Below are positions 22,423-29,362 of a DNA stretch of 40,347 nucleotides, piece after piece (within the stretch, counting starts at the first letter, position 1; every line of letters begins with the position of its first letter). The notes below the pieces were generated by a model. That model worked only from the letters and a program-made list of their open reading frames with translations. It did not search any database and was not told the DNA's origin. A program made the position numbers and the translations under genes. Origin of the DNA: a bacterium. Lineage in GTDB: Bacteria; Patescibacteriota; Gracilibacteria; Peribacterales; Peribacteraceae. The DNA is taken from the NCBI GenBank assembly GCA_029558515.1, contig JAKQEM010000016.1, positions 1-40,347 of the forward strand, read 5' to 3'.

Positions 22423-22737
22423 ATGGCAGATGATTCCTCCGCACCGGCCACCAAGCAAGACATCCGCATGCTGATGGATGAGTTTGGCAAGATGTGGCAG
22501 TGGAAAGCGCAGGTGGAGGATCGGTTTGATGTATTGGAAGAGCGAGTGGAGTTGTTGAACCAGGATATGAAGAGATATTTTGCAGAGTCGAAAGAGCATT
22601 TCGATCTCATCGCGGAGAATATTCGTGAGGATTTTCGCTCTGCCAATCGCGAGGAGATCGAGGTGATCAAGGACACGCAGAAGCGCGATGGCAACCGCAT
22701 CACGGTTTTGGAACAGACGATGGGTATTGCGGCGTGA
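22423..22737 (+). CDS. Small coiled-coil protein
   Basis: 104 residues, highly charged, with near-continuous heptad pattern from about residue 12 to 100 (KQDIRMLMDEFGKMWQWK, VEDRFDVLEERVELLNQD, and so on). No membrane segment or known domain. Divergent from zwf, convergent with the glycosyltransferase 22741-23538 (3-nt gap). Function unknown. Confidence 0.65.
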   Translation: MADDSSAPATKQDIRMLMDEFGKMWQWKAQVEDRFDVLEERVELLNQDMKRYFAESKEHFDLIAENIREDFRSANREEIEVIKDTQKRDGNRITVLEQTMGIAA

Positions 22738-22740
22738 GCA

Positions 22741-23538
22741 TCAACGGATCGGATCGAAGAGGAGTTCCGGCGTTCGATCATCTTCCCGCAGTGCGTAGCG
22801 CAGGGCGATGTCCGTCAGATCGGCGTCGGCGGGAGGTTTGTGTGCGAAGCGAGCGTGCAGATCGCGCCAGTGGTAGCCCTGTTCTGCCGATGCCTGTGAT
22901 TGCATGCCGCTCCAACCTGTCTGGATCTTCCGCAGGATTTGCTCCGCGGAGCGAACCGGGAAGTGCGCGAGAGAAAGCGCGTTACTAGGAAAGGTGGGGA
23001 GCGGCTGCCTCGTCGTGCGATCGAGCACCGTGTGATTGCCCGTCTGCAATATTGCGCGATCAAACAGTGACGAGGGAATCAATGCTTTGGAGAACGGACG
23101 CACTTCCGACGAGCGTCGGTGGCGGATGCGGCGCAAGACGTCGGTTTCCTGCGGATCATCTTCCGGAGTCGGCACATAGGTTTTCCACGGGATGAGAGTG
23201 ATGGCGTCGCGCGGGAGCATCGAGAGAGCGGCACGGAGGGGGATGTCGCTCGTCAGAAACTCATCGCAGTCCAATGGCAGTATCCAATCAGGAGTATCCC
23301 GCATCGCCCATGCAAACGCTTCTTGCAGCGCATCTGCCTGCCGAAATTCCGGAGATGCATCCGGAAGAATCGTGAGGGGAAAGCCTTCCCGCTTCAATTT
23401 CGTGAGGATCGCCTCCGTTCCATCCTCCGATGGTCGCAGTACCACCATAATCCGTTCTGCGATCTGCGCATGGTGCCGCACGAACATCTCCGCGATGTCG
23501 GCTTCGTTGCGCATGTAACTGATGATGGACATTTGCAT
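22741..23538 (-). CDS. Family 2-like glycosyltransferase
   Basis: 265 residues. MSIISYMRNEADIAEMFVRHH at the N-terminus is typical of GT2-type enzymes. DWILPLDCDEFL (about 92-103) carries the Asp-x-Asp-like metal site, and QADALQEAFAWAMRDT precedes it as in this family. The later GNHTVLDRTTRQPLPTF and LSLAHFPVRSAEQILRKI segments resemble glycosyltransferases annotated with Glyco_tranf_2_4. Soluble, with no membrane anchor. The start at 23538 is chosen by homology and by TATGAT 10 nt upstream; upstream in-frame sequence is not protein-like. Substrate unknown. Confidence 0.75.
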   Translation of the reverse strand: MQMSIISYMRNEADIAEMFVRHHAQIAERIMVVLRPSEDGTEAILTKLKREGFPLTILPDASPEFRQADALQEAFAWAMRDTPDWILPLDCDEFLTSDIPLRAALSMLPRDAITLIPWKTYVPTPEDDPQETDVLRRIRHRRSSEVRPFSKALIPSSLFDRAILQTGNHTVLDRTTRQPLPTFPSNALSLAHFPVRSAEQILRKIQTGWSGMQSQASAEQGYHWRDLHARFAHKPPADADLTDIALRYALREDDRTPELLFDPIR

Positions 23539-23548
23539 GGCAGAATGC

Positions 23549-23554
23549 ATCATA
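23549..23554 (-). promoter_or_regulatory. Candidate -10 box for 22741-23538
   Basis: TATGAT on the minus strand, 10 nt before the ATG at 23538. Confidence 0.4.
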
Positions 23555-23588
23555 GAGGGTGTGTGCAACATACAATGATCACAAGCCG

Positions 23589-23616
23589 TTGACAGAGCTA
23601 AGGTCGGAGGTATGGT
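23589..23616 (+). promoter_or_regulatory. Sigma-70-type promoter for 23633-24094
   Basis: Perfect -35 TTGACA (23589-23594), 16-nt spacer, -10 TATGGT (23611-23616). The expected transcript start is a few bases before the ATG at 23633. Confidence 0.55.
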
Positions 23617-23632
23617 GCTGTAGCACTTCCCC

Positions 23633-24094
23633 ATGCCAATTATGAGCACGCAACAGTGGGAAAACAGAGAGAAAGAGTTAGATGCAGAAGAATTGTCGGC
23701 AGCCCCTCGTAGTGAGAACCTGCCGCACTCGGTTGTTTTAAGCGCAGATGCGGCGTTATTGTCCCTCAAGATACGAGATGGGCGCATACAGAGCGAGCAA
23801 CAATTGCGGCAATCAGCGAAGGCTTATGAAATTACAGATGCCGAACTACGTGAACTGAGCGCGCAATTGACAATTGCGACACAGATACGTGCGATTATTA
23901 CACGTCAAGGAGAACGGATGCTTTATTTGTTGAGGATGGGTGATACAGTGGAAGTGGCAGTGCAAGGTGAATTTGCAGAGGCAGTTGAAGCGGGTATACA
24001 GGCGGCTCGTTTGGACAAAGTGAAAGTGCGTCCTCTTACTCAGGCAGAATATGAAGCATTGGAGCGACGGGCCGCAGATACCGTTGCGCTCTGA
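23633..24094 (+). CDS. Hypothetical protein, 153 residues
   Basis: Not recognised. Hydrophilic and probably helical (DAALLSLKIRDGRIQSEQQLRQSAKAYEITDAELRELSAQL as overlapping helices), followed by TRQGERMLYLLRMGDTVEVAVQGEF that may form strands. No signal peptide or membrane segment. Codons are noticeably more A/T-ended than in neighbours, which may indicate acquisition. It has one of the few well-formed two-box promoters in the window. A second ATG at 23642 is an alternative start. Convergent with the amidase-SpoIID gene. Confidence 0.55.
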   Translation: MPIMSTQQWENREKELDAEELSAAPRSENLPHSVVLSADAALLSLKIRDGRIQSEQQLRQSAKAYEITDAELRELSAQLTIATQIRAIITRQGERMLYLLRMGDTVEVAVQGEFAEAVEAGIQAARLDKVKVRPLTQAEYEALERRAADTVAL

Positions 24095-24127
24095 GAGTGC
24101 TTTCGCAAGTCGATAGAAAATGATTTG

Positions 24128-25930
24128 TCAGAAGGAGAGATCATCGAGTACGCGTAGGTTTGTTCCCGGATAGTAGTACTCCAAAATCTCTTCGGCGGTT
24201 TTGCCATCGTTGGCTTGTCCTTCCGCACCGCAGCCCGACATTCCCACACCGTGCCCGCGCAGCGTCTCTCCCGCGCACCACGGATCGGGTTTGCTCCGGA
24301 AGATTTCCGCAAAGGGGAAACCGTTCCATCCGATTTCCTCCGGGCTGCGCGTGCGTCCGTCATCTGTCGAGAAGTACGGTGCGCGGACGATGGATCCGTC
24401 TTTCATCAGGACCGTGTCCTTCGTGGAGCGCACGGCCTTCACCCATGCGGGATTGCTCCGTTCGAACGAGAGGCCGCCGTACGCCTGGAACGTCGCGGGG
24501 CTGTCCGATCCGTCGTAGGGCATGCCGGGGAATTTTCGATGGTCCTCCTGCATGTAGTACGCGGCGTAACTGCGAGCGGCGATGGCAAAGGCACGCTGCT
24601 TCTCGTAGGGTTCGGTGTCCGGTTCTTCGGCCAGTCCCTTCACGTAACTTTCCAAGTCCACTGCATTGATGAGCATCGCGACGTCGTCTTTCCTGACGCA
24701 GGTGACGGTGCCGCGGTAGAGTTTGCCGATGGCAGGGAGATCGTACTCCCGGCACTGCGATGCGCCGGTTTCCTGTTTCGTGAGGCGGATGCGGATGGTG
24801 TTCTGCGTCGGATCGTTCTTCGTTTGCTCGTTCCTCGTTGGTTGCGGCGGGATAACGGCGGCGGCCGTACGTACGACGGATCGGGGAGACGGCCGCATGG
24901 TCACGGGCGTCGTATCGGTGCGCGCACGTCGAAGTTTTCGTTCCAGTGCGCGGGATGCGGGGCTATCCAGGAGGCGTTGCATGGCGCGGGAGGGAGCGGG
25001 TGTTCCCGCGGATTGTCTGGCGGCTTTCCGTTCGGCTCTGCGCTGCGCGCTCGTCTTGGCCGGTTTCTTCGCGATGATCGTTGTGCGCGGCTTGGGAAGA
25101 GTCACCACGGCATCCGTGTCGCCGGAGGCCGCATGCGCGCGAATTTGCGCGAGACTTCCGTCCACAAAGTAGCCGGGGCAGGCGGTGGAGAGCAGGTCGC
25201 CGTGTCCGACGACGGGATCCATGGTTTTGCCATGGAAGATCGTTTTTTCCCGGAGATCGATATCGTAGGCTTCGGCCAAGTCTCTTAGGAGCCACTGCAG
25301 GCTCGCGAGTTGCTTCTGCGTCGGTTGTTCTGCATCCAAGTTGCCGAGGAGTGCGATGCCGATGCTCCCGATGTTGTGACAGTAAGCGTGTCCGCCCACG
25401 ACGCCCTTGCCGCCGTATTTCCCTTCGTAGATTTGTCCGTCTTCGTCGATCAAGTAGTGATAGCCGATGTCGCCCCAGCCGAGGCGCTGCGCGTGGTATT
25501 GGTAGAGCGCGCGGATGCGTTCGGGACCGGAGCGTGTGTCATCGGTCACCGGGACCGCCGTGTGGTGAATCACCAGCAGCTGCACTTTTTTTGCGTAGGA
25601 GAGCGGCCAACGGAAGACATTGCCCGTGTCATCTTTCGTACGTTTGCGCACCGTGCGAAATTCCTTCGGATACTTCCGTTGCGCGTCTTCGCATTCTTGC
25701 ATGCGGACGGAGGGCGTGCTTGCATCGCTCTCAGGCGGATCCGACGGCGCATCTTTAGACGCCGGCACGGAGGAAGGCGGGGCACGGAAGAGGAGAGAGT
25801 CGTCGGCACCCCACTGTTCCCGCGTCACAATCTTGTGCGTTTCCGCGGGAGTGGTGCGTGCGAGCAGGGGCTCGGCGTTTGCGTGCGCGATGAGGAGCGG
25901 GAAGAGAACGGAGAACAGTGTGACGGTCAT
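24128..25930 (-). CDS. Secreted PGRP-type amidase fused to a SpoIID/LytB domain
   Basis: 600 residues. Signal peptide MTVTLFSVLFPLLIAHANA. The amidase_2/PGRP domain spans about 105-265: VIHHTAVP, GYHYLIDEDGQIYEGK, GGHAYCHNIGSIGIALLGN, VGHGDLLSTACPG. By comparison with T7 lysozyme the zinc ligands would be His122, His243 and Cys251, with Tyr157 catalytic. A basic, low-complexity linker (about 275-365) contains AACGAAC-type words translated as PTRNEQTKNDPTQN. The C-terminal SpoIID-like domain (about 370-600) has VDLESYVKGLAEEPD, KQRAFAIAARSYAAYYMQ and RGHGVGMSGCGAEGQAND. SpoIID enzymes cut denuded glycan strands after amidases strip the peptides, so the fusion joins two successive steps. Its ATG overlaps the upstream glycosyltransferase stop (ATGA), so they are co-translated. 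Confidence 0.88.
   Translation of the reverse strand: MTVTLFSVLFPLLIAHANAEPLLARTTPAETHKIVTREQWGADDSLLFRAPPSSVPASKDAPSDPPESDASTPSVRMQECEDAQRKYPKEFRTVRKRTKDDTGNVFRWPLSYAKKVQLLVIHHTAVPVTDDTRSGPERIRALYQYHAQRLGWGDIGYHYLIDEDGQIYEGKYGGKGVVGGHAYCHNIGSIGIALLGNLDAEQPTQKQLASLQWLLRDLAEAYDIDLREKTIFHGKTMDPVVGHGDLLSTACPGYFVDGSLAQIRAHAASGDTDAVVTLPKPRTTIIAKKPAKTSAQRRAERKAARQSAGTPAPSRAMQRLLDSPASRALERKLRRARTDTTPVTMRPSPRSVVRTAAAVIPPQPTRNEQTKNDPTQNTIRIRLTKQETGASQCREYDLPAIGKLYRGTVTCVRKDDVAMLINAVDLESYVKGLAEEPDTEPYEKQRAFAIAARSYAAYYMQEDHRKFPGMPYDGSDSPATFQAYGGLSFERSNPAWVKAVRSTKDTVLMKDGSIVRAPYFSTDDGRTRSPEEIGWNGFPFAEIFRSKPDPWCAGETLRGHGVGMSGCGAEGQANDGKTAEEILEYYYPGTNLRVLDDLSF
24815..24844 (-). repeat. AACGAGC-type words translated in the amidase-SpoIID linker
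   Basis: Degenerate units close to those at 34266-34293 occur here on the minus strand, within the linker between the amidase and SpoIID domains. They keep the frame. Confidence 0.5.
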
Positions 25931-27081
25931 GCGGGCGAAGGGTGAAGTGAGATGTTAGTGAACACGTTTTCATACGATTGCACCATGCGTTCCAACGAAA
26001 ACTTTTCTCGCGCCGTCACGGAGACGTTGCGCGCCAAGTGATTGTACGTATCGGGTTCCGTCAGACGGAGGATGCCGTCACGCAATGCTTCGACCGATCC
26101 CGCGGGCACGATCAGCGCTTCCGAGCCGTCCAAGGATCCTGCGATCCCGCACGCATCGGTGACGATGACGGGGAGCCCCAGTGTCATGGCCTCGGCGACG
26201 GTGAGGCCGAAAGGATCGTGCGTGCGCGACGGGAGCATGAACGCGTCAAACTGTTCATACAGACCGCGGATGTCCGACTCCGGCAGCAGAAAAGTGACGC
26301 GGTCCTGCAGGCCGAGCGTATCGGTCAACCGGCGGAGTGCGCGTTCCTGTCGTCCTGAACCGGCTATGCGGAGCGTGATGTGCGGGGGGAGTTGGCGAAT
26401 GGCCCGTAGCAGCACGTCGATGCCTTTCTCCTGCGAAAGCCGTGCGATGCAGCCCAGGCGCAGGGGTTCATTCTGCGATGTGCGCGTATGCGGGAACGGA
26501 TCGCCGAGACGATTCCCGTCGATGCCATTGGGGATGGCGATGGTACGATCAGGATCCCAACCGAGGCGCAGGTACTGATCGCGGCTGAGGTTCGACACGA
26601 CGATCGTCGTTGCCATTGTGCTGCATGTTCGCAGACGCGGCAGCCACGGATTGAGTGTCAGCCATCGACCGATGGGATCGTGCTCGATCCAGAAGACCGG
26701 CAGGTATTGGGTATTGGGTATTGGGTATTGGGTATTGCGGTTGGCAATGAGTTCGGTCAGGAGCAACTTTTCGCTTAGGCTCAGCATGCACACGGCGTCG
26801 GGAACGGGAATCTCCCGCATCATCGTTTCCAATTGTTCGCGCATCTTCTTTTTTCTCCACAAAAAACTGATCACGCCGCTCTTGGTGACGGGCGGCTCGC
26901 CGATGTCGCAACGATGGACGGGAATGCCGCGCCGAGCGCATTCCTTCAGAAGAATCGGACAGCTCCCCGCGAAGGACACCGCATGTCCCCGTGTGATGAG
27001 GCCTTCCATGAGCGACAGTGTCTGTATTTCCGCGCCGCCCAGGACGCTCTCCAACGGAAAGCGGGTGAAGAGGATGTGCAT
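25927..27081 (-). CDS. Family 4-type (GT-B) glycosyltransferase
   Basis: 384 residues. N-terminal domain MHILFTRFPLESVLGGAEIQTLSLMEGL. Nucleotide-sugar-binding C-terminal domain: LRLGCIARLSQEKGIDVLLRAI, LRIAGSGRQERALRRL, VTFLLPESDIRGLYEQFDAFMLPSR, DPFGLTVAEAMTLGLPVIVTD. The E-x7-E-like DPFGLTVAEAM motif is typical of GT4. Residues about 113-127 (NRNTQYPIPNTQYLPV) are the translation of five GGTATTG heptamers, an in-frame insertion in the N-terminal domain. The ATG at 27081 is chosen by homology and TATACT 10 nt upstream. Coupled by ATGA overlap to the amidase-SpoIID gene, suggesting a shared envelope role. Sugar donor unknown. Confidence 0.85.
   Translation of the reverse strand: MHILFTRFPLESVLGGAEIQTLSLMEGLITRGHAVSFAGSCPILLKECARRGIPVHRCDIGEPPVTKSGVISFLWRKKKMREQLETMMREIPVPDAVCMLSLSEKLLLTELIANRNTQYPIPNTQYLPVFWIEHDPIGRWLTLNPWLPRLRTCSTMATTIVVSNLSRDQYLRLGWDPDRTIAIPNGIDGNRLGDPFPHTRTSQNEPLRLGCIARLSQEKGIDVLLRAIRQLPPHITLRIAGSGRQERALRRLTDTLGLQDRVTFLLPESDIRGLYEQFDAFMLPSRTHDPFGLTVAEAMTLGLPVIVTDACGIAGSLDGSEALIVPAGSVEALRDGILRLTEPDTYNHLARNVSVTAREKFSLERMVQSYENVFTNISLHPSPA
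26703..26737. repeat. Five perfect heptamers (GGTATTG) inside the GT4 gene
   Basis: Units at 26703, 26710, 26717, 26724 and 26731. Read on the minus strand they encode a 7-residue periodic peptide (NTQYPIP). A related word family occurs after serS (27926-28000). Confidence 0.9.
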
Positions 27082-27091
27082 GGCGGAAGGT

Positions 27092-27097
27092 AGTATA
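27092..27097 (-). promoter_or_regulatory. -10 box for the GT4-amidase operon
   Basis: TATACT on the minus strand, 10 nt before the ATG at 27081. Confidence 0.5.
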
Positions 27098-27189
27098 GAA
27101 GAAAGTGCGTTTCGGTTTACAAACCGTTGCGGGAATGAGGAAAAGAGCGCTTGCAGTGCACAAAAAATATGGTTAGAGTGCCGCGGATT

Positions 27190-27510
27190 ATGTTGCACGA
27201 TCAACTGAGACCTGGAAGTTCTTACGGTGAACAGGGCACGCATCTAGGGCGATTGCCCGAATATGAAGGGCCGCACGTCGCACGGACGCTTGCGGAAGTG
27301 TAAGCGGAGTTGAAGCGCATTTGCATTGAGAACAAAGTTCCGGCTTATGCAATCATTGCCCTCAGTCAATTGCTTGTCGAAACGCGAGATCCATCATCAA
27401 AGAGAACGATTCTTAAAGAAGTGAAGAGAAGATTCGATGTGACACTTGTGGATAATTCACTGGAGAATCGACGGCTTGCGCAAGGTCGACCGATGCATCT
27501 GCACAATTGA
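27190..27510 (+). pseudogene. Small ORF interrupted by an in-frame TAA
   Basis: ATG at 27190 opens 37 codons (MLHDQLRPGSSYGEQGTHLG...). A TAA at 27301-27303 stops it, and the same frame continues for about 68 further codons (AELKRICIENKVPAYAIIAL...) to the stop at 27508-27510. Both halves look protein-like and there is no frame change. Either one nonsense mutation split a gene of about 106 codons, or the second half is a separate short gene starting at TTG 27310. Not recognised. Confidence 0.4.
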
Positions 27511-27541
27511 ACGTGATGCATGCAGGAAGGCGAGACAAGCA

Positions 27542-27919
27542 TCATGCGTCTCGCATGTACGCATCCAGCACCGTCAGCACATCGGGCAGCGTGACGGAGA
27601 GTGGCAAAATGCGGTCGTACGTTCCGTCTTCCTTTTCCCCCAAATGCACCGTGATGCAATCGGGACGCAGCGCGGCGGCGATTTCATGGATTTGTTTGGA
27701 CTCGGCGGAGAGTGTGAAGAACAGGTGCATGTCCTGGGCAGCCAGTTCCTGTGCGCACTGCTTGATCAATCGCAAGTGCATGGCGCGCTCCTCCGGTGTG
27801 CCCGAAGCTCCCTGCATGGATTCCAGCGCCAGATGTTGCCAGGCGGGGTTGCGTTTGATTGCCTGCAGCGCGATTGTGGAGCGGACGAGAGCCGATGCGC
27901 CGTCGAGGAGGAGGACCAT
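27542..27919 (-). CDS. Hypothetical protein, 125 residues
   Basis: Not recognised. Begins MVLLLDGASALVRSTIALQA, then a helical, hydrophilic body (PEERAMHLRLIKQCAQELAAQDMH) and a C-terminal PDCITVHLGEKEDGTYDRILPLS that looks like strands. No complete P-loop despite the LDGASALVRST start. TATACT 6 nt upstream of the ATG supports this start. It is downstream of serS on the same strand but separated by an inverted heptamer array, so probably separately transcribed. Confidence 0.55.
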   Translation of the reverse strand: MVLLLDGASALVRSTIALQAIKRNPAWQHLALESMQGASGTPEERAMHLRLIKQCAQELAAQDMHLFFTLSAESKQIHEIAAALRPDCITVHLGEKEDGTYDRILPLSVTLPDVLTVLDAYMRDA

Positions 27920-27925
27920 AGGGAG

Positions 27926-27931
27926 AGTATA
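27926..27931 (-). promoter_or_regulatory. -10 box for 27542-27919
   Basis: TATACT on the minus strand, 6 nt before the ATG at 27919. It lies within the edge of the heptamer array. Confidence 0.5.
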
Positions 27932-28000
27932 GTGTATAGGGCATTGCGTATTGAGGGATTTTTTGATTGCTACCCATCATACCCAATACTCAATACCTCG
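27926..28000. repeat. Heptamer words in inverted arms (GTATTGA / CAATAC family) after serS
   Basis: Left part: GTATAGT, GTATAGG, GCATTGC, GTATTGA, then a T6 run. Right part: ACCCAATACTCAATACC, the reverse-complement sense. The serS stop codon (TGA at 27992-27990, minus strand) lies inside the right part. Confidence 0.7.
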
Positions 28001-29297
28001 GCTCCATCACCTCCTTCCCTCCCATGTACGCTCGCAGCGGCTGAGGGATCACCACCGATCCGTCTTTCTGCTGGTTGAGTTCCAGAATCGGGATGAGGAT
28101 GCGAGGACTCGCGATCGCCGTGTTATTGAGCGTGTGGACGAACTTCTTGCTGCCGTCGACGTCCTCATACCTGATGTTGAGCCTCCGTGCTTGGAAATCG
28201 CCCAAGTAGCTGCAGCTGTGCGTCTCGCCGTACTGTTCGCGGCTGGGCATCCATGTTTCGATGTCCTGTTGGAACACTTTGCCTTTGCCAAGATCACCGG
28301 TGCACATGGTGAGGACGCGGTAGGGAAGATTGAGTGCCTGTAAAATTTCTTCGGCGTTCGTCCGGATTGCCTCGAACATCTGCATCGCTTTTTCGGGATT
28401 CGCTTCACAGAGCACCACCTGTTCCACTTTCTCAAACTGATGGATGCGGTAGAGGCCGCGCGTGTCCTTGCCGTAGGTTCCCGCCTCGCGTCGGAAGCAC
28501 TGGCTGAAACCGGCGGAGCGAGTGGGAAGATCGCCCAAGTGCAACACTTCATCCATGTGGAAGCTTGCGACCGTCACCTCCGACGTGCCGATGAGGTAGA
28601 GGTTTTCCGGTTCGATGGGAGATGCCGCTGATTCCTGCCCACCCAACGCATAGATGTTGGATTCATCCGGTCCCGGGAAGAACCCCGTTCCCCTGAAGCA
28701 CTCGTATCGGGCCATCATGGGCGGCGCAAAGAGCGTCCATCCCTTCCGCACCAGCGAATCGATGGTGAAGCGCAGGACCGCCTGATGCAACAGTGCGCCG
28801 TCTCCTTTCAGAAAGTAACTGCGCGCACCGGCGACTTTCACGCCGCGCGGGATATCCAGAATTCCGAGGGATTCTCCCAGTTCCACGTGATCCTTGATCG
28901 GGAAAGCAAACGTCGGGACCTCCCCTTTCCTGTATGCTTCCACATTCTCCGATTCATCGGTTCCGACGGGAACGGACGGATGTGGAATGGCGGGGAGATC
29001 CAAGAGATGACGTTCAAAATCCTTCTCAATGGCGGCCAACTCTTCCTCTTTCGCTTTCAATTCCGCGGAGAGTTCCTTCATGGTGGCCAGCACCGCCGCC
29101 TTCTCGCCGCCTTTCAAGGTCGGGATCTTCTTGCTCTGCGTATTCTTCTCTTTGCGCATTTCTTCCACTTGCGTGATCCATTCGCGTCGGCGCGCATCCA
29201 TGCCGAGCACGTGCGCGACGTTGATCTTCATCCGCTTGCGATCGGCGGCTTCCTGGTAGGCGTCTGGCCGGTCGCGGAGGTCTTGGAGATCGATCAT
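27990..29297 (-). CDS. serS: Seryl-tRNA synthetase
   Basis: Charges tRNA-Ser with serine. 435 residues. The N-terminal helical arm (about 1-110) contains KKIPTLKGGEKAAVLATMK and a coiled coil LSAELKAKEEELAAIEKDF. The class II core shows TSEVTVASFHMDEVL, motif 2 FSQCFRREAGTYGKDTRGLYRIHQFEKVE, the serine pocket region SYLGDFQARRLNIRY, and motif 3 NNTAIASPRILIPILELNQ. Length normal. The ATG at 29297 is chosen because MIDLQDLRDRPD is the usual N-terminus and TATTCT lies 8 nt upstream. The last residues and stop lie in a heptamer repeat. Divergent from uvrB. Confidence 0.95.
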   Translation of the reverse strand: MIDLQDLRDRPDAYQEAADRKRMKINVAHVLGMDARRREWITQVEEMRKEKNTQSKKIPTLKGGEKAAVLATMKELSAELKAKEEELAAIEKDFERHLLDLPAIPHPSVPVGTDESENVEAYRKGEVPTFAFPIKDHVELGESLGILDIPRGVKVAGARSYFLKGDGALLHQAVLRFTIDSLVRKGWTLFAPPMMARYECFRGTGFFPGPDESNIYALGGQESAASPIEPENLYLIGTSEVTVASFHMDEVLHLGDLPTRSAGFSQCFRREAGTYGKDTRGLYRIHQFEKVEQVVLCEANPEKAMQMFEAIRTNAEEILQALNLPYRVLTMCTGDLGKGKVFQQDIETWMPSREQYGETHSCSYLGDFQARRLNIRYEDVDGSKKFVHTLNNTAIASPRILIPILELNQQKDGSVVIPQPLRAYMGGKEVMEPRY

Positions 29298-29305
29298 AGG
29301 TGCCC

Positions 29306-29311
29306 AGAATA
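29306..29311 (-). promoter_or_regulatory. -10 box for serS
   Basis: TATTCT on the minus strand, 8 nt before the ATG at 29297. Confidence 0.45.
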
Positions 29312-29348
29312 GCGGTACTCCGGTCTTTGCACCACTGCGTTCATGCGC

Positions 29349-29354
29349 TACCAT
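29349..29354 (+). promoter_or_regulatory. -10 box for uvrB
   Basis: TACCAT, 8 nt before the ATG at 29363. Confidence 0.4.
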
Positions 29355-29362
29355 GCCCCGAC

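Noticed and set aside
26703-26737. CRISPR-like array from repeated units
   Set aside because: The 7-nt units are contiguous with no spacers and lie inside a glycosyltransferase gene.
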